Assembly: GCF_900018785.1 (NCBI RefSeq)
Contig: NZ_FCOY01000007.1
Coordinates: 642,632 to 706,631, forward strand
DNA: 64,000 nucleotides
Source of the DNA: Xanthomonas massiliensis
GTDB lineage: Bacteria > Pseudomonadota > Gammaproteobacteria > Xanthomonadales > Xanthomonadaceae
Direction of reading: 5' to 3'
Within the stretch, counting starts at the first letter, position 1; the number at the start of each line of letters is the position of its first letter. The notes under the pieces were generated by a model. That model searched no databases and was not told the DNA's origin. It saw nothing but the letters and a program-made list of their open reading frames with translations. Below, piece by piece: positions 38,558 to 49,681 of the stretch. A program made the translations under genes and the position numbers.

Positions 38558-41275
38558 TCAGCCGGTGTTCTGCAGCCCCTGCGAGACGCCGTTGACGCAG
38601 GCCACCAGCGCGCGCAGCAGTGCCTCGTCCTCGCGCCCGGACTGGCGCCAGCGGCGCAGCAGGTCCACCTGCATCACGCTCATCGGGTCGATGTAGGGAT
38701 TGCGCAGGCGGATCGACTGGCGCAGGCGCGGATCGTGCTGCAGCAGCGACCGGTCGTGGCCGGTGAGCGACTTGATCCAGTGCTTGGTCAGGGCCAGCTC
38801 GCGCCGGATCTGCGGGAAGAAGCGCGCATGCAGCGGGCCGGCCAGGCGCGAGAACAGCTCGGCGATGGCCAGGTCGCCCTTGGAGAGCATCATCGCCAGG
38901 TCGTCCAGGAAGGTGCGGAAGAACGGCCAGTCCTCGGCCATCTCGCGCAGCGTGGCCTCGTGGCCGGCATCCACCGCCGCCTGCACCCCGCTGCCGAAGC
39001 CGTACCAGCCCGGCACCACCGCGCGCGCCTGGCTCCAGGCGAACACCCACGGGATCGCGCGCAGGTTGGACAGCGCAGCATCCTCGCCGAGCCGGCGCGA
39101 GGGCCGTGAGCCCAGGGTCATGCGCTCGATCACGTCGATCGGCGTGGCCTGGCGGAAGTAGGCCATGAAGTCCGGCTGGCCGACGAAGGCGCGGTAGGCC
39201 TGCGAACTGGCCTGCGCCACCTCCTGCATCGCCGGCCGCCATGCGTCCTCGCGCGGCTCGGCCGGACGCGGGCGGATGCTGGCGTGCATGACCGCGCCCA
39301 GGGTCTGCTCCAGCGAGCGCAGCGCCAGCGCGCGGATGCCGTACTTGCGGTGGATCACCTCGCCCTGCTCGGTCGCGCGCAGGCGCCCGTCGATGCTGCC
39401 GCGCGGCGCCGCCTCCACCGCGCGCGTGGTCTTGCCGCCGCCGCGCACGATCGAGCCGCCGCGGCCGTGGAAGAAGGTCAGGCGGATGCCGAGTTCCTGC
39501 GCCGCCGCCACCAGTTCCACCTGGGCGCGCTGCAGGCCCCAGCGCGAGGCGACGATGCCGCCGTCCTTGCCGCTGTCGGAATAGCCCAGCATCACCATCT
39601 GCACGCTGTCGCGCGCGGCCAGGTGGGCGCGGTACACCGGGTCGGCGAGCAGGTCGTGCAGCACCCCGGTGCCGTGGCCCAGGTCCTCGATGGTCTCAAA
39701 CAGCGGCGCGATGTCCAGCGGCACCGCACCGTGTTCGTCCACCAGCCCGCCGCGGCGGGCCAGCGCCAGCACGGTGAGCACGTCGGCCCGGTCGTGGGCC
39801 ATGGAGATGATGTAGCTGCCCAGCGCGCCGGCACCGTGGCGGCGGCGCGCGTCGGCCAGCGCGGCGAACACCGCGTCCAGGCGCGCGTTGCCGGCATCGG
39901 CCGCGCCCGGCAGCGCGCGCTCGCCGGATGCGTAGGGCTGCAGGCGCGCGGCGCGCGCCGCCGTATCCAGCGCATCCCAGTCCGGCACGCCCAGCGCTTC
40001 GGCCACGGCGCGGGCATGCACGCCCGACTCCTGGCGCACGTCCAGCCGCGCCAGGTGGAAGCCGAAGGTGCGCACCCGCCAGTCGAGCCGGCGCACCGCG
40101 AACAGGCCGGCGTTGGCGCCGCGGTGCGCAGCCAGGCTGCGCATGACCAGGGCGATGTCGGCCTCGAATTCCTCCGGCCCGGCGTAGGCCCCGGGGGCAT
40201 CGTCCAGGGTGGCGCGCAGGCGCGCGCGCATCAGGTCGTTGAGCAGGCGGTAGGGCATGTCGGCATGGCGCGGGCGCGAGCGTGCCGCGGCCTCGGGCAG
40301 CAGTGCCCGGTAGCGTTCCACCTGCGCCAGCACCTCCGCGCCCACCTCCACCAGCGAGGTGGACTGGCTGAGCAGGCTGGCCAGCTGCCACAGCTCGTCC
40401 AGGTACAGGCCGAGGATGGCGGCGCGCTGGGAGTCCAGGGTGGCGGTGATCGTGGCCGCGTCCACGTTGGGATTGCCGTCCATGTCCCCGCCCACCCAGG
40501 TACCGAAGCGCAGCAGCCGCGGCAGCACCGGCGCGCGGCCGTAGCTGCGCACGATGGCGTGCTCCAGGCTCTCGTACAGCGCCGGCACGATGCGGTAGAG
40601 CACCCGGGTCAGGTAGAACCCCACGTGCTCGCGCTCGTCGGCCACGGTCGGGCGCACCGGCGAGGAATCGGCGGTCTGCCAGGCCGCGGTCATCGCCATG
40701 CGGAAGCGCGCGGCGTCCACCTCGCGCTCGTGCGGGGTGCGCTGGCCGTCCAGGTCGTCCACCAGCGCGGCGACCATCAGCTGCTCCTTCTCCAATAGCG
40801 CGCGCCGCACCGCCTCGGTCGGGTGAGCGGTGAACACCGGCTCGATGTCGATGCGTCCCAGCCAGTCGGCCAGCTCGGACAGCGCCACGCCTTCCCCGTG
40901 CAGGCGCTGCACCACGTCCTCCAGCCCTTCCGGCTGCGGCCGGCCGGTGGCCGCGCGCTGGTAGTCGCGGCGGCGGCGGATGCGGTGCACGCGCTCGGCG
41001 ATGTTGACCACCTGGAAGTAGGCGCTGAACGCGCGCACCAGCGCCTCGGCATGGCGCGGCTCCAGCCCGTCCAGCAGGCCGGCCAGCGATTCCGGCGGGG
41101 CGTCGCTCTCGCGGCGGGCGATGGCGGCGGTGCGGATGCGCTCGACCTCGCCCAGGAATTCCGGCGAGACCTGCTCGGCCAGCATCTCGCCGACCAGCGC
41201 GCCGAGGCGGCGCACGTCGTCGCGCAGGGGCAGGTCGGGCGCGGCAAAGACCAGGCTGCTGCGGGCTTGATTCAT
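38558..41275 (-). CDS. ppc: Phosphoenolpyruvate carboxylase
   Basis: Makes oxaloacetate from PEP and bicarbonate to refill the TCA cycle. The 905 residues are the family length. Catalytic segments are present: [11 protein letters not shown] with the essential His, [13 protein letters not shown], and the C-terminal QNTG. ATG at 41275 lies divergent from ahcY. TAGGCT on the minus strand at 41308-41303 is a possible -10 box. Confidence 0.97.
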   Translation of the reverse strand: MNQARSSLVFAAPDLPLRDDVRRLGALVGEMLAEQVSPEFLGEVERIRTAAIARRESDAPPESLAGLLDGLEPRHAEALVRAFSAYFQVVNIAERVHRIRRRRDYQRAATGRPQPEGLEDVVQRLHGEGVALSELADWLGRIDIEPVFTAHPTEAVRRALLEKEQLMVAALVDDLDGQRTPHEREVDAARFRMAMTAAWQTADSSPVRPTVADEREHVGFYLTRVLYRIVPALYESLEHAIVRSYGRAPVLPRLLRFGTWVGGDMDGNPNVDAATITATLDSQRAAILGLYLDELWQLASLLSQSTSLVEVGAEVLAQVERYRALLPEAAARSRPRHADMPYRLLNDLMRARLRATLDDAPGAYAGPEEFEADIALVMRSLAAHRGANAGLFAVRRLDWRVRTFGFHLARLDVRQESGVHARAVAEALGVPDWDALDTAARAARLQPYASGERALPGAADAGNARLDAVFAALADARRRHGAGALGSYIISMAHDRADVLTVLALARRGGLVDEHGAVPLDIAPLFETIEDLGHGTGVLHDLLADPVYRAHLAARDSVQMVMLGYSDSGKDGGIVASRWGLQRAQVELVAAAQELGIRLTFFHGRGGSIVRGGGKTTRAVEAAPRGSIDGRLRATEQGEVIHRKYGIRALALRSLEQTLGAVMHASIRPRPAEPREDAWRPAMQEVAQASSQAYRAFVGQPDFMAYFRQATPIDVIERMTLGSRPSRRLGEDAALSNLRAIPWVFAWSQARAVVPGWYGFGSGVQAAVDAGHEATLREMAEDWPFFRTFLDDLAMMLSKGDLAIAELFSRLAGPLHARFFPQIRRELALTKHWIKSLTGHDRSLLQHDPRLRQSIRLRNPYIDPMSVMQVDLLRRWRQSGREDEALLRALVACVNGVSQGLQNTG

Positions 41276-41388
41276 CGGATCCCCCGGATGGCTGATGGTC
41301 CAAGCCTAGCCGAAGGCCGCGCGCCGCGGCCCGGCGCTTGCAGGCGCAACCATCCCGGCCCGGCCCTACGGGCGCCGGCCCCAGCCGA

Positions 41389-41394
41389 TATAAT
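41389..41394 (+). promoter_or_regulatory. -10 box of the ahcY promoter
   Basis: A perfect TATAAT, the best -10 match in the window. A start 7-10 bases later falls exactly at the beginning of the SAH riboswitch. No good -35 box is visible, so an activator or the riboswitch itself may set expression. Confidence 0.65.
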
Positions 41395-41400
41395 CGCCGG

Positions 41401-41506
41401 CCTGTGCCGAGGGGCGCTGCGACCGTGGAGGCGGATGCCCGCCGGACCGCCCAGGCGGCCCACCCGGCCAGGCTCGGCACGGGCCTCCACGAACAACGGC
41501 GCCCGG
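41401..41506 (+). promoter_or_regulatory. SAH riboswitch in the ahcY leader
   Basis: Senses S-adenosylhomocysteine and turns on its removal. The conserved core CCGAGGGGCGCTGCGACC is present. P1 forms between GTGCCGAG (41404-41411) and CTCGGCAC (41473-41480). The pseudoknot forms between GGGCGC (41412-41417) and GCGCCC (41499-41504), and AACGGCGCCC follows as in the family. It ends about 40 bases before the ahcY ATG, so control could act on translation start or on transcript elongation. Confidence 0.92.
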
Positions 41507-41546
41507 CAGATGCGAGCCACGCTCGCCCTTGACCGGAGACATGCGC

Positions 41547-42992
<1,446 letters not shown>

Positions 42993-43019
42993 GCCGCGGG
43001 AGGACCAACGCGACTCGAC

Positions 43020-43047
43020 GGAACGGGCGCCGCACGGCGCCCGTTCC
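43020..43047 (+). terminator. Terminator after ahcY
   Basis: Perfect 12-bp inverted repeat GGAACGGGCGCC / GGCGCCCGTTCC with a 4-base loop, followed by ATTTCC. It ends the ahcY transcript. Confidence 0.8.
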
Positions 43048-43495
43048 ATTTCCAGCCCCGCATGTTTCCAGGCGCAGCGCTCGCCGGGCATCGACGCCGC
43101 CTACTGCGCCACTGCCGCCATTGCCGGCGCAGCGCATCCATGCCGATGGCAGATGCAACCGCGGGCCGCCGGCGCGCAGCCACGCGGGGAAATCCCCGCA
43201 CGAAGCGGCGAACCCTCGTGCGATGTCCCCGGATAGCCGCGGATCGCTGCTAGGCTCTTGCAGGACGTCGCCCCACGCGTTGTACCTGCGCAATGGAACC
43301 GCGCCTCGTCGCTGGCGCCCGGCACGAGCCTGCCCGGCCGGGGTGAACGCCACGCCGGCCTGTCGGCCGCCGCCTTGTTGCGTTCGCACCGCACCTGCCA
43401 CAGGCAGCCGCGCCGCATCCTGCACCAGCACGGGATGCCCGCGCGCCGGCAGCATGCCCAGGTCCGCGGGCGCGGCCCGGATTCCCGGGCCTTCG
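43048..43495 (+). other. Long gap before grxB, no gene seen
   Basis: About 450 bases without a convincing open frame in any direction. It holds a small perfect repeat GCGGGGA / TCCCCGC at 43184-43199. The base composition is less regular than in the flanking genes. It could be the remains of a lost gene or an insertion boundary. Confidence 0.5.
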
Positions 43496-43517
43496 GGAAT
43501 AATGTCCCGTCCCGCGC
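43496..43517 (+). repeat. 22-base motif shared with the haem receptor upstream region (copy 1)
   Basis: GGAATAATGTCCCGTCCCGCGC lies 25 bases before the grxB ATG and matches the copy at 52949-52970 at 19 of 22 positions. The GAATAAT part could act as a -10 box. It may be a shared promoter element. Confidence 0.4.
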
Positions 43518-43542
43518 AAGCGCCCCCGCACGAAGCCTGCCC

Positions 43543-44181
43543 ATGAAGCTCTACGTCTACGAACACTGCCCGTTCTGCTGCCGCACCCTGCTGATCCGCG
43601 GCCTGAAGCAACTGGACATCCCGGTCGAGGTGATCATGGAGGGCGATGCCGACACGCCCACGCGGCTGGTCGGCAAGAAGGTGGTGCCGATCCTGCAAAA
43701 GGCCGACGGCAGCCACATGGCCGAGAGCATGGACATCGTCCACTACCTGGACGCAGCGTTCCTGCCCAAGGCGATCACCGCCGCCGCGGTGCCGGCGATC
43801 GACGACTGGGCCGGGCGCGCGTTCAAGCCGGCCATCACCCTGGCGGTGCCGCGCTTCACCCGCGGCGATTTCGCCGAACTGGCCACGCCGCAGGCACGCG
43901 CGGCCTACACCGAGCGCGAGACCCGCGCCTTCGGCGACCTGCAGGCGCTGCTGGACAGCACCGGCGAACAGGTCGCCGCGCTGCAGCCGCTGCTGGACGA
44001 ACTGGAAGGCATCGTCCCGCCGCCCGGCGACGCGATCGGCGAGAGCGACTTCCGGCTGTTCCCGATCCTGCGCTCGCTGAGCATCGTCAGGGCGGTGCGG
44101 CTGGGGCCGAAGGCACAGGCCTGGTACGACGCCCTGCACCGGGCCAGCGGCGTGGCCGACTTCGGCGACCAGGCGCGCTGA
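43543..44181 (+). CDS. grxB: Glutaredoxin 2
   Basis: Thiol-disulfide oxidoreductase using glutathione. The 212 residues have the GST-like fold of GrxB. The active site CPFC is at residues 9-12, and VVPILQKADGSHMAESMDIV binds glutathione. ATG at 43543. It has long non-coding gaps on both sides, so it is probably monocistronic. Confidence 0.92.
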   Translation: MKLYVYEHCPFCCRTLLIRGLKQLDIPVEVIMEGDADTPTRLVGKKVVPILQKADGSHMAESMDIVHYLDAAFLPKAITAAAVPAIDDWAGRAFKPAITLAVPRFTRGDFAELATPQARAAYTERETRAFGDLQALLDSTGEQVAALQPLLDELEGIVPPPGDAIGESDFRLFPILRSLSIVRAVRLGPKAQAWYDALHRASGVADFGDQAR

Positions 44182-44586
44182 TCCGGCGCGCCTGCAGGCT
44201 CCTCGGCGAGCCGCCTTCGCCGACGTACGCGAGACTCGGGCGAGGCGTCCTGGTTGCCGCCACGCCCCGCTTCTCCCCAGGAAGTCGATCGGCGTGCGCA
44301 CCTGCACCGGCAGGGCCAAGCCCCTGTCCGGCCTTGGGAGGCGGTCATGCCTCGCGTATTCCGTCTCGGCGTCGCAGCCGGTCGTGGCCGGCCGGTGCCA
44401 CCCTCGCCCCGCAGGTCATCGGCGTCAGCAATACTTCCCGTCCGCCACCGGCATGGGCAGACCGCCGCGCAGCGCCGCTGCCGAATCTGCTGCAAAGGAA
44501 GAATCGGCACCCGCAAGCCCACTGCCACCCATCCCGAACGAAGCCAATAATGCACGGGCACGGCTGTCCGCTTCCGAGGAGATGCA
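44182..44586 (+). other. Gap between grxB and the MFS gene, no gene seen
   Basis: About 400 bases with short frames that look like noise. Near the end, AATAAT (about 44546) could be a -10 box, and GAGGAG just before 44587 is the ribosome site of the transporter. Nothing else is recognisable. Confidence 0.5.
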
Positions 44587-45966
44587 ATGACGTCGCCCAC
44601 ACCCATGGGCCTGCAGCCGGGGGCGCGCCTCTGGGCCATGCTCGCCCTGTCCCTGGCGGTGTGCCTGGCGACCCTGGATGCCTCGATCACCAATACCGCG
44701 TTGCCGGCGATCGCTCGCGGATTCGGCGCCACGCCGGCCGACGCCATCTGGATCGTCACCGGCTACCAGCTCGCCATGGTCGGCGCGATGCTGCCGCTGG
44801 CGTCGCTCGGGGATCGGGTCGGGCAGCGCGCGGTGTTCGTCGGCGGCATCGCCGCCTTCACCGTGGCCTCGCTGGCGTGCGGCACGGCACGCTCGCTGGA
44901 GCTGCTCGTCCTCGCGCGGGCGCTGCAGGGCCTGGGCGCGGCGGCGATCATGAGCGCCAACAGCGCGCTGGTCCGGCACATCTACCCGCAGGCGACCCTG
45001 GGCCGCGGCCTGGGCATCAACGCGCTGGTGGTCGCCTTCGGGCTGGCGGCCGGGCCGGTGCTGGCCTCGGCGATCCTGGCCGTGGCGACCTGGCACTGGC
45101 TGTTCCTGGTCAACATCCCGGTCGGCCTGCTGGCGCTGCCGATGGCCTGGCGGTGGCTGCCGCGTCCGGCCGGGACCGCCGCCCGGTTCGATGGCGTGGC
45201 GGCCGTGCTGTGTTTCGCGATGTTCGCCCTGGCCGTGCACGGGCTGGGCGAAATCGGCCATCGCGGCGGCTGGGGCCTGGTGGCCGGGGAATGGACGCTG
45301 GCGTTGCTGTGCGGCCACCTGCTGGTGCGGCGGCAGCGCGAAGTGCCGGTGCCGGTCCTGCCCGTGGACCTGCTGCGGATCCCGCGGTTCGGCCTGTCCA
45401 CGGCGGTGGCGGTATGCGCCTACGCCACGCAGGGGCTGGCACTGGTGGCCCTGCCCTTCCATTTCATGGCCGACCTCGGGCGCAGCCAGGTGCAACTGGG
45501 GTGGCTGATCCTGCCCTGGCCGCTGATGGGCGCCACCCTGGCCCCGCTCGCCGGATCGCTCTCCGACCATTGCCCCGCCGGCCTGCTCGGCGGCCTGGGA
45601 CTGCTGTGCCTGGCCACCGGGATCGCCCTGCTGGCGCTGCTGCCCGCCGCCGCCTCGACCGTGGCCATCGTCGGCTGCATGGCACTGTGCGGCGTCGGCT
45701 TCGGCCTGTTCCTGTCGCCGAACCAGCGCGCGATCATGGCCAGCGCACCGGCGCGGCGTTCCGGCGCGGCCAGCGGCATCCTCGGCGCGGCACGGCTGCT
45801 GGGACAGGCGCTGGGCGCGGCCATCGTCGCGCTGTTCCTGACGTTGTCCGGAACCGCCGGCGCGCGCGCCGCCCTGTGGGTCGGATGCCTGCTGGCCGGC
45901 GCCGGCGCCCTCGCCTCGGTGGCCCGGCTGTTGCCGGCGGGGACGCGGGACGCCGGCGGGGATTGA
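44587..45966 (+). CDS. MFS exporter of the DHA2 (EmrB-like) family
   Basis: 459 residues, predicted inner-membrane drug:H+ antiporter with about 13-14 helices. The N terminus LATLDASITNTALPAIARGF and the loop motif GDRVGQRAVFVGG are typical of DHA2 members. VAFGLAAGPVLAS matches antiporter motif C. No membrane-fusion partner or regulator gene is adjacent. A strong ribosome site (GAGGAG) precedes the ATG. The substrate is unknown. Confidence 0.9.
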   Translation: MTSPTPMGLQPGARLWAMLALSLAVCLATLDASITNTALPAIARGFGATPADAIWIVTGYQLAMVGAMLPLASLGDRVGQRAVFVGGIAAFTVASLACGTARSLELLVLARALQGLGAAAIMSANSALVRHIYPQATLGRGLGINALVVAFGLAAGPVLASAILAVATWHWLFLVNIPVGLLALPMAWRWLPRPAGTAARFDGVAAVLCFAMFALAVHGLGEIGHRGGWGLVAGEWTLALLCGHLLVRRQREVPVPVLPVDLLRIPRFGLSTAVAVCAYATQGLALVALPFHFMADLGRSQVQLGWLILPWPLMGATLAPLAGSLSDHCPAGLLGGLGLLCLATGIALLALLPAAASTVAIVGCMALCGVGFGLFLSPNQRAIMASAPARRSGAASGILGAARLLGQALGAAIVALFLTLSGTAGARAALWVGCLLAGAGALASVARLLPAGTRDAGGD

Positions 45967-46100
45967 CGGCGATCGCCGCACGAGGACTACGCCGAAGGCG
46001 AGCTGCACGGTGGGCGTCCCCCGAGGCGCGCCGGCACGCCACGCGCCTGGCCGGCAACCGTGCTCCGCGCGACCGGGCGGCCCGCAGCGCGTTCCTGCCG

Positions 46101-46658
46101 TTACGGCCGCCAGTTCGCGTGCGTCTCCCAGAACGCCACGCTGCGCCGGTACGCGTCACGGTCCAGCGGCACGCCCGAGCCGCCCTCTGCCACGCCGAGC
46201 GCGTTGCGCATCATCGTGATCGGCGCCATCGGCAGTTCCTCCGGCGTCATCGTGTACAGGCAGCCGACCACGCCCCAGTCGGCGTCGATCGGCGCGCCTT
46301 CCTTCGCCAGTTGCTCGCGGCTGTAAAGGATCGGCAGCAGGTAGTTGGCCACGGCCGGCTCGACGCCCTCGAACCAGCGCACCAGCACCGGCAGTTCCTC
46401 GCGGCTGCGTGCTTCGTAGGCGCTGCGCAGCAGGTGGCGGTTGTCCTCGTCGATCGCCACCACCGAGCAGCGCGTGGAGGTCCAGTTGCGGTGCACGTGC
46501 AGCTTGCAGAACGGCGCATAGCCGTCGAGCACCTGCAGCGGCGCGTGCTCGTTGAGGTGGCGCTCGAACTGCTCGGCGCCGCAGTCCTGGATGGCGGTGC
46601 GGCGCCGGTCGCGCGGGAACAGGCGGGTGCGGGCGAAATCGGTAAGGACGATGGACAT
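46101..46658 (-). CDS. DUF3228 family protein
   Basis: 185 residues starting MSIVLTDFARTRLFPRD. Diagnostic segments include PFCKLHVHRNWTSTRC, PVLVRWFEGVEP and APITMMRNALGV. It is cytoplasmic by appearance with no membrane segment. The function of the family is not known. ATG at 46658 was chosen over 46679 because it matches relatives. It is convergent with the MFS gene. Confidence 0.85.
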   Translation of the reverse strand: MSIVLTDFARTRLFPRDRRRTAIQDCGAEQFERHLNEHAPLQVLDGYAPFCKLHVHRNWTSTRCSVVAIDEDNRHLLRSAYEARSREELPVLVRWFEGVEPAVANYLLPILYSREQLAKEGAPIDADWGVVGCLYTMTPEELPMAPITMMRNALGVAEGGSGVPLDRDAYRRSVAFWETHANWRP

Positions 46659-46688
46659 GGGCAGCAGGGGGCGGAGCACGCTGCAAGC

Positions 46689-47444
46689 TTAGCCGTTGCC
46701 GGTGCGCGGCGGCGCATAGCCGCTGGCCAGCGCGTACGCCCACTGCGGAAAGCCGTTGCGCGCGGCCAGGGTGGCCATCGCGGCATGGTCGTAGGGCACC
46801 GCCACCAGCTCCGCACGCCAGCGCCCGTCCTCGCAGGCGAGCACCGCATAGCGCGCGTCCGGCGCACCGGCATCGACCACGTAGGGATCGGGCCGGTCGT
46901 CGCGATAGGCGGGCATGCCGACGCTGCCCGGGTTGAGCAGCAGGCGATCGTCCACGCGCACGATCCGCGGCACGTGGCTGTGGCCACAGGCCACCGCGGC
47001 CGCGTGCGTGTCCTGCAGGCGGGCGCGCAGCACGTCCGGCCCGGGCAGTTGCAGGCGGCCGTCCTGCACCGTCTCCAGCAGCCAGTGGTGGTCGTTGTCC
47101 GGCGTGCCGTGGCACGCCAGCAGTTCGCCGAACCGCAGCGATACCGGCAGGCCGGCGATCCAGGCCCAGCCGGCCTCGTCCAGCCGCGCGGCGGCGAACC
47201 GGTCGGCCGGACCGTATGCATGGCCGGCGCGCAGCTCGAGCAGGTGGCGCTCGTGGTTGCCGGCGATGGCCGGCCAGCCGCGTTCCATCAGGAAGCGCGC
47301 GGTCTCGCGCGGCAGCAAGGGGCCGGACAGGCTGTCGCCGAGATTGACCACGGTGTCGATGCCGCGGGCGCGGATATCGGCGGCGACCGCTTCCAGCGCG
47401 GCCAGGTTGCCATGGATATCGGAAATGACGGCGATGCGCGGCAT
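46689..47444 (-). CDS. Metallophosphoesterase
   Basis: 251 residues of the calcineurin-like superfamily. Metal-binding motifs appear in order: SDIHGN (8-13), NLGDSLSGP, AGNHE, ACHG and ACGHSHVP. It resembles the YfcE/MJ0936-like phosphodiesterases, which often cleave small phosphodiesters. ATG at 47444. It sits 58 bases downstream of the PepSY gene on the same strand, but a functional link to iron uptake is not evident. Confidence 0.87.
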   Translation of the reverse strand: MPRIAVISDIHGNLAALEAVAADIRARGIDTVVNLGDSLSGPLLPRETARFLMERGWPAIAGNHERHLLELRAGHAYGPADRFAAARLDEAGWAWIAGLPVSLRFGELLACHGTPDNDHHWLLETVQDGRLQLPGPDVLRARLQDTHAAAVACGHSHVPRIVRVDDRLLLNPGSVGMPAYRDDRPDPYVVDAGAPDARYAVLACEDGRWRAELVAVPYDHAAMATLAARNGFPQWAYALASGYAPPRTGNG

Positions 47445-47502
47445 GGCCCGCTCCGCGGGGACGATGGCGCCATCGTGCCATGGCGGCCGGCGGCGGCCGT
47501 GT

Positions 47503-49077
47503 TCAGGCCGGCTGCGATGTGGCCGACCAGAGGCTGTCGCCGGCGCCGGTGCGCATGCGCCGGCGCGTGCGTCGCGCCAGCACCACGAACAGCGCCGCCG
47601 CGGCCAGCGCCACCAGGTCGACCGCACGGCCGCCAGCGTGGTTCCAACTGCCGCCGATGCCCCACGCGCCAACCAGGCTGGACAGCGGCACCAGCAGCGT
47701 GGCCATCGCGCACAGCCACAGCAGTTCGTACGCGCCGCGCGCGGCGCCGCGCCACAGCGCCCAGGCCGTGGCGGCCAGGAACACGGCGTAGTAGATGCCC
47801 TCGTGCCAGGCACCGAGATCCTGTACCCGCGCCGGCAGCCACTTGGCCGCGGCCACGGTGGCCGAGATGCCGGCCACGCAGCCCAGCGACACGCCCACGG
47901 TCAACGCGCCCATGACGCGGGCCGAGCGCTTCTGCGCCACCGGCGTGCCGTGGCGCGCCTTCCTGCGCCGCGATTCGATCCACAGCAGGTTGCCGGTGTA
48001 GAACAGCATCGCCCCGGCCAGGCCGAGCGCGAAGTACATCCAGCGCACCGGATTGCCGCCGAAGCTGCCGAAGTGGAGCATGAAGAAGCTGTTGACCGCG
48101 GTGTCCCAGCCGCCCATCCGGCCGGGCAGGTCGTGCGGGTCCACCTGCCCGGTGTACGGGTCCAGGTGGGTGCTGGCATAGGTGCGCGCACGCGTGCCGT
48201 AGCGGATGTCCAGCCCGGTCACGCGCGCCTCCAGCCGTCCGTGGTCCTCGGCGAAGCCCAGGCTGTAGACCTCGAAGCCCGGCAATTGCCGCTGCACCCG
48301 TTGCAGCAGTTCGCCCGGCGCCAGCGGCACCGCGCCCGGCGGTGGTGGCGGCTCCTCGTCGTGGCCCCATTCGATGCGCTGGCCGTAGACCGCCTTCTCC
48401 TGCACCTCGTAGAACTGGTCGTGGAAGGCGAACACCACGCAGGTCAGCGCCATGATCAGGTGGAACGGCAGGCTGACCACGCCCAGCGCATTGTGCGCGT
48501 CCAGCCACATGCGCTTTAGGTTGGCGCCGATGCGCAGGGCGAAAAAATCCCGGGCCAGCGTCGGCAACAGCACGATCACCCCCGACACCAGTGCCACCGC
48601 ATAGGCCAGCGACACCGCGCCCATGATCGGCCGCGACACCGCATCGGGGAACGGCAGGCCGACGTACTGGTGCAGGCGGTCCACCAGCTCGGCGGCCTTG
48701 GTCTTGCGCAGTTTCTCCACCTTCAGGCTGCCGTCGGGCGCGAAGTTGGCGCCGTACTCGACGAACTGGCGCCGGCCCTGGCCGCGCTCGCGCCAGATCA
48801 CCCGCGCCGGCTGGTCCGGAGTGATGTCCACCACCACCGAATAGTTGCGCGCCGCCTGCGGGTACGCGGCCAGCACCGCCGCCGCCAGCTCGCCGGCACG
48901 CGCCATCGGCACCGGCTCGCCCAGTGCGGAGGGCGGCGTGGCCCAGCGCTCCAGCGGCTTCTCGAACATGGTGATGGCGCCGGCATAGAAGGCGATGAAC
49001 AGCATCAGCCCGGTGACGATGCCGACCCAGATGTGCACGTCCTTGTAGACCCTGACGATGTCGCTGCGCAGTTTCAT
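47503..49077 (-). CDS. PepSY-domain membrane protein, likely iron-regulated reductase or uptake factor
   Basis: 524 residues with four or five membrane helices and large periplasmic loops. The N terminus HIWVGIVTGLMLFIAFYAG is typical of PiuB/PepSY_TM proteins found beside siderophore receptors. His residues in the helices (HIWVG, DAHNALGV, FHLIMAL) could bind haem, as proposed for siderophore reductases. It is last in a receptor-DUF3325-DUF3649-PepSY operon. Confidence 0.85.
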   Translation of the reverse strand: MKLRSDIVRVYKDVHIWVGIVTGLMLFIAFYAGAITMFEKPLERWATPPSALGEPVPMARAGELAAAVLAAYPQAARNYSVVVDITPDQPARVIWRERGQGRRQFVEYGANFAPDGSLKVEKLRKTKAAELVDRLHQYVGLPFPDAVSRPIMGAVSLAYAVALVSGVIVLLPTLARDFFALRIGANLKRMWLDAHNALGVVSLPFHLIMALTCVVFAFHDQFYEVQEKAVYGQRIEWGHDEEPPPPPGAVPLAPGELLQRVQRQLPGFEVYSLGFAEDHGRLEARVTGLDIRYGTRARTYASTHLDPYTGQVDPHDLPGRMGGWDTAVNSFFMLHFGSFGGNPVRWMYFALGLAGAMLFYTGNLLWIESRRRKARHGTPVAQKRSARVMGALTVGVSLGCVAGISATVAAAKWLPARVQDLGAWHEGIYYAVFLAATAWALWRGAARGAYELLWLCAMATLLVPLSSLVGAWGIGGSWNHAGGRAVDLVALAAAALFVVLARRTRRRMRTGAGDSLWSATSQPA

Positions 49078-49081
49078 GCCC

Positions 49082-49384
49082 TCATCCCATCGCCGTGCGC
49101 ACGACCCACAGCAGCGCGAAGGCCAGCCCGTTGGCCGCGCCCAGCCACAGCCAGGCGCGCAGGCTGTCGCGGAACAGGAACACGAAGCTCAGCACGCCGG
49201 CCCACACCGGTGCCATCAGCCACATGTTGAACTGCGCCTTGCCGCCGCCGGCACCGATGCCGCCCGGCCCCAGCCAGGCGAACAGGCCGGACAGCGCCAC
49301 TGCCAGGCCGAAGCCCAGCACCGTGCCGGCGCAGGTCTTGCCCAGCCAGTGGCGGCTGTCCAGCTTCGCCGGCGGGGGCCTCAT
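49082..49384 (-). CDS. Small membrane protein, probable DUF3649
   Basis: 100 residues with three hydrophobic segments (about 19-38, 50-66 and 76-96). The pattern VWAGVLSFVFLFRDSLRAW recalls the DUF3649 iron-uptake accessory proteins. The ATG at 49384 overlaps the stop of the previous small gene (ATGA), and PepSY starts four bases after its own stop. This is tight operon packing. Confidence 0.65.
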   Translation of the reverse strand: MRPPPAKLDSRHWLGKTCAGTVLGFGLAVALSGLFAWLGPGGIGAGGGKAQFNMWLMAPVWAGVLSFVFLFRDSLRAWLWLGAANGLAFALLWVVRTAMG

Positions 49385-49677
49385 CGCGCCTCGCGCCGCC
49401 GCGCCCGCCACGCGCCGAGGAACGGTGCCGCCGTGCCGACCAGCATCGCCAGCGTGAGCCAGGCGAATACCGCCGCGCCCGAGCCCATGAGCGGCAGCAG
49501 CAACGCCAGCGACAACACCAGGCACGTACCGCCGGGCAGCCAGCGCCGGCGCGCCGGCCATGGACCGGCCGCACGCCAGCGCTGCTGCGGGCTGGCCACG
49601 TACAGCAGCATCGTCCCCAGCGCACCGAGCAGCGCCGACACCAGCATGGTCGCGCCCTGCACGCCCACGGCGATCAC
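49381..49677 (-). CDS. Small membrane protein, probable DUF3325
   Basis: 98 residues from GTG at 49677. Three hydrophobic segments (about 8-26, 52-64 and 66-88) separated by a basic loop fit DUF3325, a companion of siderophore receptors. It starts four bases after the receptor stop and overlaps the next gene by four. The family assignment rests on size, topology and context more than on a motif. Confidence 0.6.
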   Translation of the reverse strand: MIAVGVQGATMLVSALLGALGTMLLYVASPQQRWRAAGPWPARRRWLPGGTCLVLSLALLLPLMGSGAAVFAWLTLAMLVGTAAPFLGAWRARRREAR

Positions 49678-49681
49678 ACCG

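Noticed and set aside
44254..44550. A 98-residue gene between grxB and the MFS gene
   Set aside because: No ribosome site, no family resemblance, and codon use unlike the neighbours.
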